Below, in pieces: positions 1-9,716 of a stretch of DNA of 64,000 bases. The DNA lies in contig JADJXN010000002.1 of assembly GCA_016715815.1 (NCBI GenBank), positions 463,217 through 527,216 on the forward strand, in the 5' to 3' direction. A model generated the notes under the pieces. It ran no database searches. It was not told where the DNA came from and saw nothing but the letters and a program-made list of their open reading frames with translations. The DNA comes from Oligoflexia bacterium. Its GTDB lineage: Bacteria > Bdellovibrionota > Bdellovibrionia > JABDDW01. Position 1 is the first letter of the stretch. Each line of letters starts with the position of its first letter. Position numbers and translations under genes: made by a program.

Positions 1-255
1 CAAAAAGATGAAACCCTTGGTTTTTTAGTTTGGCTAGGTCTTCACGCCTCAGACCAAGCGGATCTTAGGCATTGGGCCACACTACCGGAAAGTATTCAAT
101 TTGCCCGTCTTCTTATAAACCCCGGGGAAAATAAAACCATAAAAGTTTCAGCTCTTGATTCTGGTGGGCAACCCACTGGAGAAGAAAAAATATTTATTAT
201 TGATAAAGCCAAAGCCGGGAAAAAGATTTTTTTAAACTGGCGAAGTTTTAGGTAA
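1..255 (+). CDS. C-terminal fragment of a conserved hypothetical protein
   Basis: The window opens inside this gene; 84 codons remain before the TAA stop. The visible part contains the run DLRHWATLPESIQFARL followed by a PGE turn. This resembles the C-terminus of COG3014-type exported proteins, where a similar 'R.W.TLP..IQ.ARL...PG' segment occurs, but that is recalled from the family and not searched. No start, signal peptide or catalytic residue can be seen. The gene converges on the next one with only two bases between the stop codons. Confidence 0.6.
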   Translation, partial: QKDETLGFLVWLGLHASDQADLRHWATLPESIQFARLLINPGENKTIKVSALDSGGQPTGEEKIFIIDKAKAGKKIFLNWRSFR

Positions 256-257
256 AA

Positions 258-1142
258 CTAATTACCAGGCCTAATAGCACTTCTAAGCGCTTTTGCATTA
301 AGAATATTTTGTTTAAATACCATCAAAGACGGGTCATCGCTTAAAAGCCTGCCGTTTTCTGAATAAAATGTTGTTAGTTGGTTGCCGGCGTGAATATAAA
401 AATCTAAATCTGTAGAAATGCCTTCCCACCGCCTTAGAGCAAATTTAATAACAGCTATTTCATCTGCAATTTCATCAAGTCTCTTTAACAGATGGGCCTT
501 TTTATTCTGTAAATGAATTATTTTTTTCTGTGTAGTACTTAGCGTTTGTTTGTGTGTTTCTACCTGATCCTCAGTTAATCTTGGGTTTAAAAGTGTAAGC
601 CTTAAAAACTCATGGCTAAGCTGGCCAATAACGACTTCTTTGTCGGCAGTATCTATTTCATGTAAAGTGGAGCGAAATAGCTGTTCATTAATTTTTATTT
701 CTATATTTCTTCTAATAATTACTTTTTTTAGTAAGTCTTTTTGTTCAACAGTTAAATCTTTAAGGGCTGTACCGTCAGGATTTGCAAAAAGATCCTCAGC
801 TTTTTTAGATCTTTCTGTTCCATTTCCACTTTGACCTTTAATGTCAGTCATATTCAAATTGAGCTGATTATTTAAATACCTGATAGCATCATTAACAGCC
901 TGACTCACTTTAGGGGATTTCATCATTTCTAAATAATGAAACTGAATCCTTAAGGTTTCTGTTATCTCGCCCAGGGACTTATTATAACTTCTTAATTCTG
1001 AAAATGCTTTTATTGGGCGAGATAAAAACTCCATTAAACCAGGGCAGCGCGGATCAGCGCGCAAGGGGCCTGCAAGGAGCATAGAAAACATAAGTAATAC
1101 TAGAGATTTCACAGGCTTATAAATAAGCAACGAATGTGCCAA
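258..1142 (-). CDS. exported hypothetical protein with coiled coil
   Basis: A 294-residue protein of unknown function. The N-terminus is a Sec signal peptide: a basic start, a hydrophobic stretch LVLLMFSMLLAG, and probable cleavage before ADPRC. Residues about 185-235 are rich in Lys, Glu and Leu with heptad spacing and probably form a coiled coil. No known domain was recognised. The gene reads leftwards behind the terminator at 1144-1180, so it must have its own promoter or be read through from phaR. A periplasmic location is inferred from the signal peptide alone. Confidence 0.6.
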   Translation of the reverse strand: MAHSLLIYKPVKSLVLLMFSMLLAGPLRADPRCPGLMEFLSRPIKAFSELRSYNKSLGEITETLRIQFHYLEMMKSPKVSQAVNDAIRYLNNQLNLNMTDIKGQSGNGTERSKKAEDLFANPDGTALKDLTVEQKDLLKKVIIRRNIEIKINEQLFRSTLHEIDTADKEVVIGQLSHEFLRLTLLNPRLTEDQVETHKQTLSTTQKKIIHLQNKKAHLLKRLDEIADEIAVIKFALRRWEGISTDLDFYIHAGNQLTTFYSENGRLLSDDPSLMVFKQNILNAKALRSAIRPGN

Positions 1143-1143
1143 T

Positions 1144-1180
1144 AAAAAACCCGAAGGCTTAATAAGCTTTCGGGTTTTTT
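1144..1180 (-). terminator. strong intrinsic terminator, bidirectional in sequence
   Basis: Two 17-base arms, related by one G-T wobble, enclose the three-base loop AAT. The core pairs are CCCGAA with TTCGGG and the arms end in A6 and T6, so the hairpin has a U-tract on either strand. It lies about 40 bases downstream of the phaR-like stop codon and most likely ends that leftward transcript. Confidence 0.85.
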
Positions 1181-1216
1181 AAGACTTTTAGGCTGCCTTT
1201 AATTGGCAAATGCCTA

Positions 1217-1774
1217 TTAGTTATCTAGAGAGAATTCCTTAATCTTAGATTCAATGTTGGTTAGCTTTTGTTGTAATTGGTTAAGGTTTTCTTTCACGTT
1301 TCCAATAGCACCTTTACCTGCTTGTGCAAGACGGTTTTCAATTTTTCTTTGAATATCGTCAAAAGAGCGGGTGGTGTTATCAAGAAGTTCTTTTACATAA
1401 GCGCCCACTTCAACTTGCTCGCCTTCAGCACTTTGAAGAACTTTATTCATTTTCTTTTCAAGGTAGCTTGAAATGCTGCCTGTGCCGGTTTGAATAATTT
1501 CACGCAATGTATCTATTGAAATATAGTTTTTTGCTTTTTTCTCAGCTTCAAAAATGATTTGAGTCAAAGTAGAGCTGGTGATGTCTTTTTTTGTTTTATT
1601 ATCAATAACTAAAACTTCTTCGTTTGCACGAATCATTTTAGCAATATCCTCTAGAGTGACATAACAGCTTTGCTGAGTGTCGTAGAGTTTTCTATTTTGA
1701 TAACGCTTAATAACTTTAACATTTGGGTTTGTGGTAATAACCGGATTTTGCTGAACTTGGGTTTGTGTTTCCAA
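1217..1774 (-). CDS. phaR: PhaR-type polyhydroxyalkanoate regulator
   Basis: About 185 residues. The N-terminal region has the PHB/PHA accumulation regulator DNA-binding signature, VIKRYQNRKLYDTQQSCYVT followed by LEDIAKMI and a VIDNKTKKDIT segment. The C-terminal half is helical and probably a coiled coil. In the family, PhaR represses phasin and PHA synthesis genes and binds PHA granules; no PHA gene lies in this window. The reading frame extends to a GTG at 1840. The TTG at 1774 is preferred because AGGAGG sits 5 bases upstream of it, and because a good promoter (1823-1850) overlaps the longer N-terminus, so the GTG would not be transcribed from it. Confidence 0.85.
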   Translation of the reverse strand: METQTQVQQNPVITTNPNVKVIKRYQNRKLYDTQQSCYVTLEDIAKMIRANEEVLVIDNKTKKDITSSTLTQIIFEAEKKAKNYISIDTLREIIQTGTGSISSYLEKKMNKVLQSAEGEQVEVGAYVKELLDNTTRSFDDIQRKIENRLAQAGKGAIGNVKENLNQLQQKLTNIESKIKEFSLDN

Positions 1775-1822
1775 AACATCCTCCTCGTGAGTTTTGCTGA
1801 TTGTTAACTTTGCGACACCGTG

Positions 1823-1850
1823 AAAATACACCCTCGTCACATGATGTCAA
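1823..1850 (-). promoter_or_regulatory. sigma-70-type promoter of the phaR-like gene
   Basis: On the minus strand TTGACA (1850-1845) is followed after 16 bases by TATTTT (1828-1823). Transcription would begin near 1816, leaving a leader of about 40 bases before the TTG start at 1774. This placement decides the start codon of the gene. Confidence 0.65.
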
Positions 1851-1958
1851 GTACTCTTAAATTAGACGCCTAGCTTCATTTTTTGGTTATTTAGGTGTTA
1901 AGTTTCCGTGCTTTATGCCGATTAGACTAAAGACCAGGATGTATGAGGGGACTTTTGC

Positions 1959-2447
1959 TTGAAACATAAGGAAAATCAAGGATTTAGCAGTTTTGACTTT
2001 TTTACCATGGTGGCCTCAATGGCCGTTGTCTTTGGTATATCAGCCCCCATAATTAAGAAAAATTTAGAGGTAGGTAATATTGATAGGGCCCAGCGTGAGG
2101 CCAGACATCTAGCTTTTGAAATGCTCCATGACGACCATTTTCAAAAACTAAGGCTTGGCTCTTACAAAATGCCATCTACAGAGGGAGAGCGCAGTATTGC
2201 GAGCCTTCAAAAACAAGACTCTTGGTCAGGTGAAGTGGGATCGGACCCATGGGGCAGGCCCTATAAGTTTAGATTTCTTAGAAACGAAAAAGGAATGCCT
2301 GTTCAACTGGCCGTTTGGAGCCAGGGGCCTGAGATCATTTCTCAAGAAATAAACCGCGAAGAAATGGTGGAAGTAATAAAAGTTGATGGGCAGGAGCAAT
2401 TAAAACTTCACCCAGATGTTGTCGTCACGCAAGTCCCTCTAAGGTAG
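1959..2447 (+). CDS. pseudopilin-like (GspG-related) protein
   Basis: A 162-residue protein. It begins with a short basic leader and a Gly-Phe followed by a hydrophobic helix (about residues 10-30), as in type IV pilin-like proteins. The usual FTLIE motif is altered to FSSFDFF, and the mature residue 5 glutamate is missing. A later DPWGRPYKFRF stretch matches the conserved DPWG-Y motif of GspG major pseudopilins of type II secretion. It may be a divergent pseudopilin or a pilin-fold protein used elsewhere; no other secretion gene lies next to it. The start is TTG, chosen because GAGGGG lies 8 bases upstream. Confidence 0.6.
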   Translation: MKHKENQGFSSFDFFTMVASMAVVFGISAPIIKKNLEVGNIDRAQREARHLAFEMLHDDHFQKLRLGSYKMPSTEGERSIASLQKQDSWSGEVGSDPWGRPYKFRFLRNEKGMPVQLAVWSQGPEIISQEINREEMVEVIKVDGQEQLKLHPDVVVTQVPLR

Positions 2448-2496
2448 CCCTTAAGTCTAGTTTAGCCGCCCCCAGTAAAAGCCGATAAATTTGTGA

Positions 2497-4305
2497 ATGA
2501 AAAATGCATTTTTAATTTCACTTTGTTTACTATTTTTAAGTGCTTGTGCAACTCAAACTGCCAAAAATTCTAATCAACCAACTGCTGATGAAATTTTATC
2601 TCAAAGCGGAAAAATACCAAATCAAGAGACTCGTCTTCCGGCTTCACTTATAAATTATGATTCAGAAAACATTGATCCACTTTTTGTTCAAACTCAAGCA
2701 GACTACCATTTTACTTTAGCTGAAGCGTATGCTCTTGATGGTAAAATCGAAAAGGCCATTGAAGAATATAAACTTACCTTAGTTTATGATCCAAAAAGTT
2801 CACGCGTGCGTTTAAAACTTGCAGGAGAGTTTGCTAAAAAAGGGCTACTTGTACAAGCGGTAGATCAAGCTGAAGAGGCTGTAAAGTTAGATAAAAAATT
2901 CTTAGAAGCCAGACTCTTTTTAGGAAGCCTTTATACAGCATCTAAACTTTATGACAAAGCCATTGAAGAATATAAATACTCTTTGGTTATTGAGCCCACA
3001 AACCAAGAGGCGGCTCTATATATTGGTGCCATTTTAGCTGAGCAAAAAAAATATGATGAAGCTATTAATCATTTTAAAAAAGTAGCTAAAACTTCAGAAA
3101 ACCCACACCTGTCTTATTACTACATTGGCAGAATTGAACAGGAGAGAGAAAAAAAATCATCAGCAGAGGCAGCCTTTAAGAAGGCTATTGATTTAAAACC
3201 AGATTTTGTTGAGGCCGTGACAAGTCTTGGCTACATGTTTGAGGAAGATAAAAAGCTCGATCAAGCGTTAAAAGTATATAAGCAATATCAGGCTAAAAAT
3301 GGCCCCACCACTAAAATTGCAGAGGCTATGGGGCGCATATACATGGATCAAGACAATTATGATGAAGCCTATAAGCAATTTGCCATCATTGAAGAAACAG
3401 AAGCGGATAATTTAAACGTCAAAGTAAAAATGGCTCTTATTCTTATAGAGAAGAAAAAATACGACAAAGCCATAGCTAAATTAAAAGACATTTTGGTGCA
3501 AGCCCCTGATTCTGAAAAAATTCGCTTTTACCTGGCAGCAGTTTATGAAGAAATTAAATCTTATAGGGAGGCATTAGAGCACTTTGAGGCAATTAATCAC
3601 ACAAGCCCACTTTTTGCTGAAGCTACAACTCATACGGCCTATATTTATAAGCTTTTAGGCGAGCTACCTAAGGCCATAGATACCATGGAAAACGCCATTG
3701 ATAAAAAATCAGATGTCCCACAGTTCTATACTTTTTATGCAAGCCTGCTTGATGAGCAAAAGCAAACTCAAAAAGCAGTAAGTGTCTTACAAAATTCAGT
3801 AAAAAAATTCCCCAAAGATGACCAGCTTTATTTTTACCTAGGCACCATGCAAGACAAGGTAGGTAAAAAAACAGAGTGTCTGAGCTCAATGAAAATGGCT
3901 ATTGAGTTAAACCCTGAACATGTTCAAGCTTTAAATTATTTGGGCTATACTATGACTGAAATGAACATAAACCTAGATGAAGCAGAGGCTCACATTAGGG
4001 CTGCATTAAAGTTAAAACCAGATGATGGCTATATTACAGATTCACTTGGTTGGGTTTTATTTCGTCAGGGGAAATTTAAAGAAGCCATTACGGTTTTGGA
4101 AGGTGCTTATAAAATTAAGCCCGATGAGGCCATTATAGCAGAGCACTTAGGGGATGCTTATTTAAGATACAATTTGCCTGACAAGGCTAGGCAGATGTAT
4201 ATTAAGGCCGTAACCTTAGAAACTGATGAAGGCAACATTGCAAAAATTAGAAATAAAATTGCAGAAATTGAAAAAACAAAAACTCGTCAGCCTGCATCTG
4301 AATAA
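2497..4305 (+). CDS. TPR-repeat lipoprotein
   Basis: A 602-residue lipoprotein. The signal peptide ends in the lipobox LSAC, so Cys-16 should be lipidated. From about residue 65 to the end there are roughly fourteen tetratricopeptide repeats, recognisable by recurring A-Y-x-K-A-I-x-x-Y-K and P-x-x-x-x-A signatures. TPR lipoproteins of this size act as scaffolds on the inner face of the outer membrane, but the partner is unknown. The next lipoprotein gene begins inside its last codons, so the two are probably co-translated and may work together. Confidence 0.8.
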   Translation: MKNAFLISLCLLFLSACATQTAKNSNQPTADEILSQSGKIPNQETRLPASLINYDSENIDPLFVQTQADYHFTLAEAYALDGKIEKAIEEYKLTLVYDPKSSRVRLKLAGEFAKKGLLVQAVDQAEEAVKLDKKFLEARLFLGSLYTASKLYDKAIEEYKYSLVIEPTNQEAALYIGAILAEQKKYDEAINHFKKVAKTSENPHLSYYYIGRIEQEREKKSSAEAAFKKAIDLKPDFVEAVTSLGYMFEEDKKLDQALKVYKQYQAKNGPTTKIAEAMGRIYMDQDNYDEAYKQFAIIEETEADNLNVKVKMALILIEKKKYDKAIAKLKDILVQAPDSEKIRFYLAAVYEEIKSYREALEHFEAINHTSPLFAEATTHTAYIYKLLGELPKAIDTMENAIDKKSDVPQFYTFYASLLDEQKQTQKAVSVLQNSVKKFPKDDQLYFYLGTMQDKVGKKTECLSSMKMAIELNPEHVQALNYLGYTMTEMNINLDEAEAHIRAALKLKPDDGYITDSLGWVLFRQGKFKEAITVLEGAYKIKPDEAIIAEHLGDAYLRYNLPDKARQMYIKAVTLETDEGNIAKIRNKIAEIEKTKTRQPASE

Positions 4306-4921
4306 ACTTTTTTGTCTTGGTTTAATTTTCATATTAACAAGTTGCTCTAGTTTAGAAAAAAAACAACCATCTGAATTTAGCCCTCAAGGATTTTCTGCAA
4401 CACTTTACTACACTGAAAATGGAAAGTCTTATAAGCTTAAATCTGAAATTTACATGCTTAAACCAACTGCTGTGCGTGTTGATTTAAGAACCCAGCTTGA
4501 TTTACCTTTAGCCAGTATTTTATTAACTGAAGAAAAATTAGAATATCTTTTGTATAGAGATAAAAAATATTTTGTTGGAAAACCTGGGCCTGGAGCCCTT
4601 GACGGCATTGTGCCTCTTGATGTTTCAGCGGCAGATTTAGTAAGTGCTATGTCTGAAAGGCCGCTTAAAGATAAAAAATGCTTTCAAGTAAAGGGCGTGG
4701 TTACACGTTGTCTTGAGGTGTTAGGATCAACGTCTGGGTTTAATATTTCCTGGGAAAAAAGAAACCCAGACAGACCTTGGTTGGGCAGAGCTACAAAAAT
4801 AAATATTGATCTTATAAAACGCGGCATTAATCTCAGATTTTATTTAACCGATTGGCAAAAAAACTTATCTAATCTAGAGCGCTTTTCCTCTCTGCAAATC
4901 CCTGAAGATTTTAATAAATAG
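4268..4921 (+). CDS. lipoprotein with LolB/LolA-like fold (tentative)
   Basis: About 217 residues with a lipoprotein signal ending in LTSCSS. The body is predominantly beta, with repeated paired strands such as ATLYYTENGKSYKLKSEIYM and VRVDLRTQLDLPLASILL. That resembles the LolA/LolB (DUF4292-like) fold used to carry lipoproteins or lipids; this is a judgement by eye. The frame is open from an ATG at 4226. Starting at the TTG at 4268 gives a normal 26-residue lipoprotein signal, whereas the ATG would add 14 charged residues in front. Either start overlaps the end of the TPR lipoprotein gene. Confidence 0.6.
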   Translation: MKKQKLVSLHLNKLFCLGLIFILTSCSSLEKKQPSEFSPQGFSATLYYTENGKSYKLKSEIYMLKPTAVRVDLRTQLDLPLASILLTEEKLEYLLYRDKKYFVGKPGPGALDGIVPLDVSAADLVSAMSERPLKDKKCFQVKGVVTRCLEVLGSTSGFNISWEKRNPDRPWLGRATKINIDLIKRGINLRFYLTDWQKNLSNLERFSSLQIPEDFNK

Positions 4922-4968
4922 TTAGGTTTGCTGCACTTGTTTGACTTATAATTACCTTAGGGGGTCCT

Positions 4969-7039
4969 ATGGGAATAAGTCTTACAGAAATTGTTAATAA
5001 AACTCACACATCAGAACAATACAAAGACCTACATTGGAAGGGTAGTTTTGATGACTATCTTAACCTTGTAAAACAAAAGCCAGAAGTAACTCGCAATGCC
5101 TATCAAAGAATTTATGACATGATCATCAGCTATGGAGCTACCGAGTACGTAGATTTTAAAAAAACGGTAACCCATTATAAATTTTTTGATGATGAACGTA
5201 ATAACGGAAAAGATGCCGTCTTTGGGTTAGACATCTCACTGATGAAATTAGTAAATGTATTTAAAGCTGCCGCTGAAGGATATGGCACAGAAAAAAGAGT
5301 TATTTTGCTTCATGGTCCTGTGGGAAGTTCCAAATCTACCATTGTGCGCTCTTTGAAAAAAGGTTTAGAGGAGTACTCAAAAATAAAAGAGGGGGCTATG
5401 TATACCTTTGTTTGGACCGATAAGGGTTCAGAGCGCCACGGCTTATTAGGTAAAGGTGTTGAGGAAATGGTTACTCCCATGCATGAGGAGCCATTAAGAC
5501 TATTACCCCCTGATATTAGAGAAAAAGTTATTGATGAAATAAACCGCGGAAACAAAAGCAAATTTAAAGTAAAAATTGAAGGTGATGTTTGCCCCGCAAG
5601 CCGTTACATTTTTAAAGAGCTCATGACAAAATATGGGGGAGATATTACTCGTGTGCTCCAGCATGTAGAGATTAGACGTTTTATTTTAAGCGAAGCAGAT
5701 CGCGTGGGGATAGGAACCTTTCAACCAAAAGATGAAAAAAAACCAAGACTCAACTGAATTAACCGGAGACATTAATTACCGCAAAATTGCAGAATATGGT
5801 TCTGATTCTGACCCAAGAGCATTTAATTTTGATGGCGAATTTAATATTGCCAACCGCGGAATTATTGAATTTATTGAGGTTCTAAAACTTGATGTGGCCT
5901 TTTTGTATGATTTGTTGGGTGCCTCTCAAGAGCATAAAATTAAACCCAAAAAATTTGCTCTTACAGACATTGATGAAGTCATCATTGGCCACACAAACGA
6001 GCCAGAGTACAGACGCTTACAGAATAATGAATTTATGGAAGCTCTCAGAGATAGAACCATAAAAATTGATGTGCCCTATATTACTCGCTTAAGAGATGAA
6101 ACAAAAATTTACGAAAAAGATTTTAATCCAAGACGTATTAAAGGAAAGTCCATCGCCCCTCACACCATAGAGGTGGCAGCAATGTGGGCTATTCTGACTC
6201 GTTTAGAAACTCCTAAAAAAGCTAATTTAACAAAGCTTCAAAAATTAAAACTTTATGATGGCAAAATGCTGCCTGGGTTTACTGAAGAAAACGTAAAAGA
6301 GCTCAGAAAAGAATCTATTCGTGAAGGGCTTGATGGAATTTCGCCAAGATATGTTCAAGATAAAATTTCAAATGCCCTTGTTAATTCAAAGGATGGTGAA
6401 GTGGGCTGCATTAACCCCTTTATGGTTTTAAAAGAACTTGAAGGCGGGTTAAAACACCACAGTCTCATCGCTAGTGAAGAGAAAAAGAAAACCTATAAAG
6501 AATTACTTGATGTGGTCAAGCAAGAGTATGATGAAATTGTGAAAATGGAAGTACAACGTGCTGTCGCCGCTGATGAAACAGCCCTTGCAAGACTTTGCTC
6601 AAACTACATTGACAACATTAAGGCCTACACACAAAGAGAGCGCTTAAGAAATAAGTATACGGGTCATGATGAAGAGCCTGATGAAAGACTCATGCGCGCC
6701 ATTGAGGAAAAAATTGATATTCCAGAATCTAGAAAAGATGATTTTAGACGCGAGATCATGAATTACATAGGGGCTTTAGCAGTCGACGGAAAAGTTTTTG
6801 ATTATAAAACCAATGAAAGACTTCACCGCGCGCTGGAGTTAAAACTTTTTGAAGACCAAAAAGATTCCATAAAGCTAGCAAGCCTTGTAACAAGTGTTGT
6901 GGATAAACACACTCAAGAAAAAATTGATATTATCAAAAGCCGCCTAATTAAAGATTTTGGTTATGATGAAATCAGCGCTACAGATGTATTAAATTACGTA
7001 GCCAGCATTTTTGCTCGAGGGGATGTGAAAAATAAATGA
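4969..7039 (+). CDS. prkA: PrkA-family serine protein kinase, interrupted by one frameshift
   Basis: Two overlapping reading frames, 4969-5757 and about 5732-7039, together encode one PrkA (YeaG) protein of the usual length, about 690 residues. The first part has the AAA P-loop HGPVGSSKST and the family motif FGGDITR in the form YGGDITR. The second has NRGIIEFIE, the NEPEYRR segment, and the C-terminal kinase-like region. The frames join at an A8 run (5735-5742), where one base too many separates them. PrkA is a stress and stationary-phase kinase encoded with YeaH and SpoVR, exactly as here. Alternatives to sequence error are RNA polymerase slippage on A8, or re-initiation at the ATG at 5732. 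Confidence 0.9.
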
Positions 7040-8139
7040 GCCTGTATATTAAACAGGACCATAGCCGCTTTAGAGACATCGTTAAGGGTAGAATTAAGAC
7101 TAATTTTAAAAAATTTATTACCCAAGGGGAGATGATTGGCAAAAAGGAAAAGGAATTTGTCTCTATCCCCATTCCGCACATTGATATTCCCCATTTTCAA
7201 TATGGTCCCAAAAATCAAGGTGGTGTTGGTCAGGGTGAGGGCGATCAGGGCTCTCCTGTTCAGGGCGAGCCCCAAGAGGGCGCGGGACAAGCCGGCAATG
7301 CTCCTGGTGAACATATAATGGAAGTAGATATTTCTTTTGATGAGCTGGCGGATCTTTTAGGTTCAGAGCTTGAGCTTCCAAAAATTTTACCAAAAGGAAG
7401 TAAGAATTTAAAATCAGTTAAAACTCGCTATACAGGTTTACACAATGTGGGGCCAGATAGTTTAAGACATTTTAAATCTACCTACAAAGAAGCGCTTAAG
7501 AGGCAAATTTCTTCCGGGACTTATAATCCTGAGAATCCCATCATTGTTCCTGAAAAAAAGGACATGCGCTATAGAAGCTTTAAGTTGGCAGAGCTTCCCC
7601 AAAGTAATGCCGTTATTATTTATATTATGGACGTTTCAGGTTCTATGGGAGACGAGCAAAAGGAAATAGTTCGGTTGGAGAGTTTTTGGATTAACACTTG
7701 GATAAAATCTCAATATAAAGAAGTTGAAACCAGATTTATTATTCATGATGCCGCCGCACGCGAGGTTGATGAAGACACCTTTTTTAAAACAAGAGAAAGT
7801 GGGGGAACGCTTATAAGCTCTGCCTATAATTTAGCCAATAAAATGATTGAAGAAGAATACCCAGCTGCAGATTGGAATATTTATGTTTTTCATTTTAGTG
7901 ACGGTGATAACTGGAGCGGAGAAGACACGCGCTATTGTATGGAAATTTTAAGTCAAAAGATTCTACCTTGTGTAAATATTTTTTGCTACGGCCAAGTGGA
8001 GAGTAAATACGGAAGTGGCCAGTTTATAAAAGATATTCAAAAAGATTTTGAAGAAGATGAGCGTGTGATTACTTCTCGAATTGAAAACAGAGAAGCCATT
8101 TACCAATCTATTAAAGAATTTTTAGGAAAAGGAAAATGA
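7036..8139 (+). CDS. yeaH: YeaH/YhbH (DUF444) family protein
   Basis: A 367-residue protein of the DUF444 family. A basic N-terminal region (FRDIVKGRIKTNFKKFI) leads to a Gly/Gln-rich linker at about residues 60-95. A von Willebrand A-like domain follows with the metal-site motif DVSGSM (DxSxS). In enterobacteria YeaH is co-transcribed with the kinase YeaG and acts in the stress response. The start ATG overlaps the prkA stop in the arrangement ATGA, so translation is coupled. The reading frame is intact, unlike both neighbours in the operon. Confidence 0.92.
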   Translation: MSLYIKQDHSRFRDIVKGRIKTNFKKFITQGEMIGKKEKEFVSIPIPHIDIPHFQYGPKNQGGVGQGEGDQGSPVQGEPQEGAGQAGNAPGEHIMEVDISFDELADLLGSELELPKILPKGSKNLKSVKTRYTGLHNVGPDSLRHFKSTYKEALKRQISSGTYNPENPIIVPEKKDMRYRSFKLAELPQSNAVIIYIMDVSGSMGDEQKEIVRLESFWINTWIKSQYKEVETRFIIHDAAAREVDEDTFFKTRESGGTLISSAYNLANKMIEEEYPAADWNIYVFHFSDGDNWSGEDTRYCMEILSQKILPCVNIFCYGQVESKYGSGQFIKDIQKDFEEDERVITSRIENREAIYQSIKEFLGKGK

Positions 8140-9617
8140 GTAATATAAATCCGGAACTTTCTAAAATTCAGGAGCAGATAGAAAAAATAGCTAAAGCTCA
8201 TGGGCTTGATTTTTTTCTACAGTTTTTGAAATGGTCACCCATGATCAAATGAATGCTCTTGCATCTTATGGTGGCTTCCCCACACGCTACCCACATTGGC
8301 GCTTTGGAATGGAATATGAAAGGCTTTCTAAAAGTTATTCCTACGGGCTTTCAAAAATTTATGAAATGGTTATTAACAATGACCCTTGCTACGCCTATTT
8401 AATGGAAAGTAACCCATTGGTAGATCAAAAACTTGTTATGGCCCATGTGTACGGGCATTGTGATTTTTTTAAAAACAACATGTGGTTTAGCCAAACAAAC
8501 CGCCGCATGATTGACCAAATGGCAAACCATGCAACACGTGTTAAGCGCTACATAGATCTTTTAGGCTACGATATAGTTGAGGAATTCATAGACCGTTGTT
8601 TATCTTTAGAGAATCTTATTGATCGCCACTCGCCTTATATTAAACGCCCAAGAGATGAAAAAGAGCGCCCCCCTATGGAGAGTATTTCTGAAAGGGTGGA
8701 GAGGGATTTTATGAAATCCTTTGAGGATCCTGTTAAAGCAATTTCCAGCTAAAAAAGAAGAGGAAGAAAAGCCTAAGCACCAAAGTATGTCTGAAATTAT
8801 GGCAGATAAAAAATTAGCACATCCTGAGATGGATATTCTTTTATACCTCATGGACAACGCTCCATTTGAGCCATGGCAGAGAGATATTTTAAGTATTATT
8901 CGTGATGAGGCTTACTATTTTGCGCCCCAAGGAATGACAAAAATCATGAATGAAGGTTGGGCCTCTTATTGGCATTCAAAAATTATGACAGGAGAGGTGC
9001 TTTCAGACACTGAAATTGTAGACTATGCCGATCATCATTCTGGAACGGTGGCTTCTCAGCCGGGAAAACTTAACCCTTATAAGGTGGGTATTGAGCTTTT
9101 TAAAGACATTGAAGAAAGATGGAATAAGGGGCAATTTGGACGTGAATGGGAAGAGTGCACTGACTTTGAGGCTAAAGCCAGTTGGGATAAAAAAACAGGT
9201 TTAGGAAAAAAGAAAATTTTTGAAGTTAGGCGTGACATGAACGATGTTATGTTTATTGACGCATTTTTAACTGAAGAGTTTTGTGTGCGCCATAAATTAT
9301 TTGTTTTGCAGTTTAATCAAAGAACTGGCCAGTATGAAATTAACACAAGAAATTTCCCCCAAATTAAAAAGCAACTTCTCTTTCAGCTTACAAATTTTGG
9401 CCAGCCCATAATAAAAGTGGTTGATGGAAATTATGAGGGTCGTGGAGAGTTATTCTTAGACCATCTTCATGAGGGGGTGGATTTGCAACCCAATTACATG
9501 GATGAGACATTAAAAAATCTTTTTGTCTTGTGGACAAAGCCAATTTGGCTTAAAACAGTTATGGATGGGCAGGAAAAAACTTATAAATATGATGGCGCCG
9601 AAGTCAAAGAAGGCTAA
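8136..9617 (+). CDS. spoVR: SpoVR-family protein, interrupted by two frameshifts
   Basis: Three reading-frame pieces make one SpoVR/YcgB protein of about 490 residues, near the family length. Hallmarks are SYGGFPTRYPHWRFGMEYERL, the MAHVYGHCDFFKNN segment, and MNEGWASYWHSKIM. The first break is at a T7 run (8210-8216), where one more T gives DFFSTVFEMVTHDQM. The second lies near 8738-8746, in the variable linker, where one base is surplus. The start ATG overlaps the yeaH stop (ATGA). SpoVR proteins accompany PrkA and DUF444 proteins in many bacteria, with a role linked to stationary phase or sporulation. The biochemical function is not known. Confidence 0.88.
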
Positions 9618-9630
9618 AACATAAAAACAT

Positions 9631-9660
9631 AGCAGGTAGTTTTTGCGAACTATGGGGTTA
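9631..9660 (+). repeat. copy 1 of a 30-base dispersed intergenic repeat
   Basis: AGCAGGTAGTTTTTG, then a variable stretch of about eight bases, then GGGGTTA. The same arrangement occurs at 12997-13027 on the minus strand. This copy lies 13 bases after the spoVR stop and about 57 bases before an exported-protein gene. It may be a promoter or operator. Confidence 0.5.
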
Positions 9661-9716
9661 AAATTAATTTAATAACGAATTTAAAGCATTATAAGCAGTT
9701 TTTCACATTATGCACT

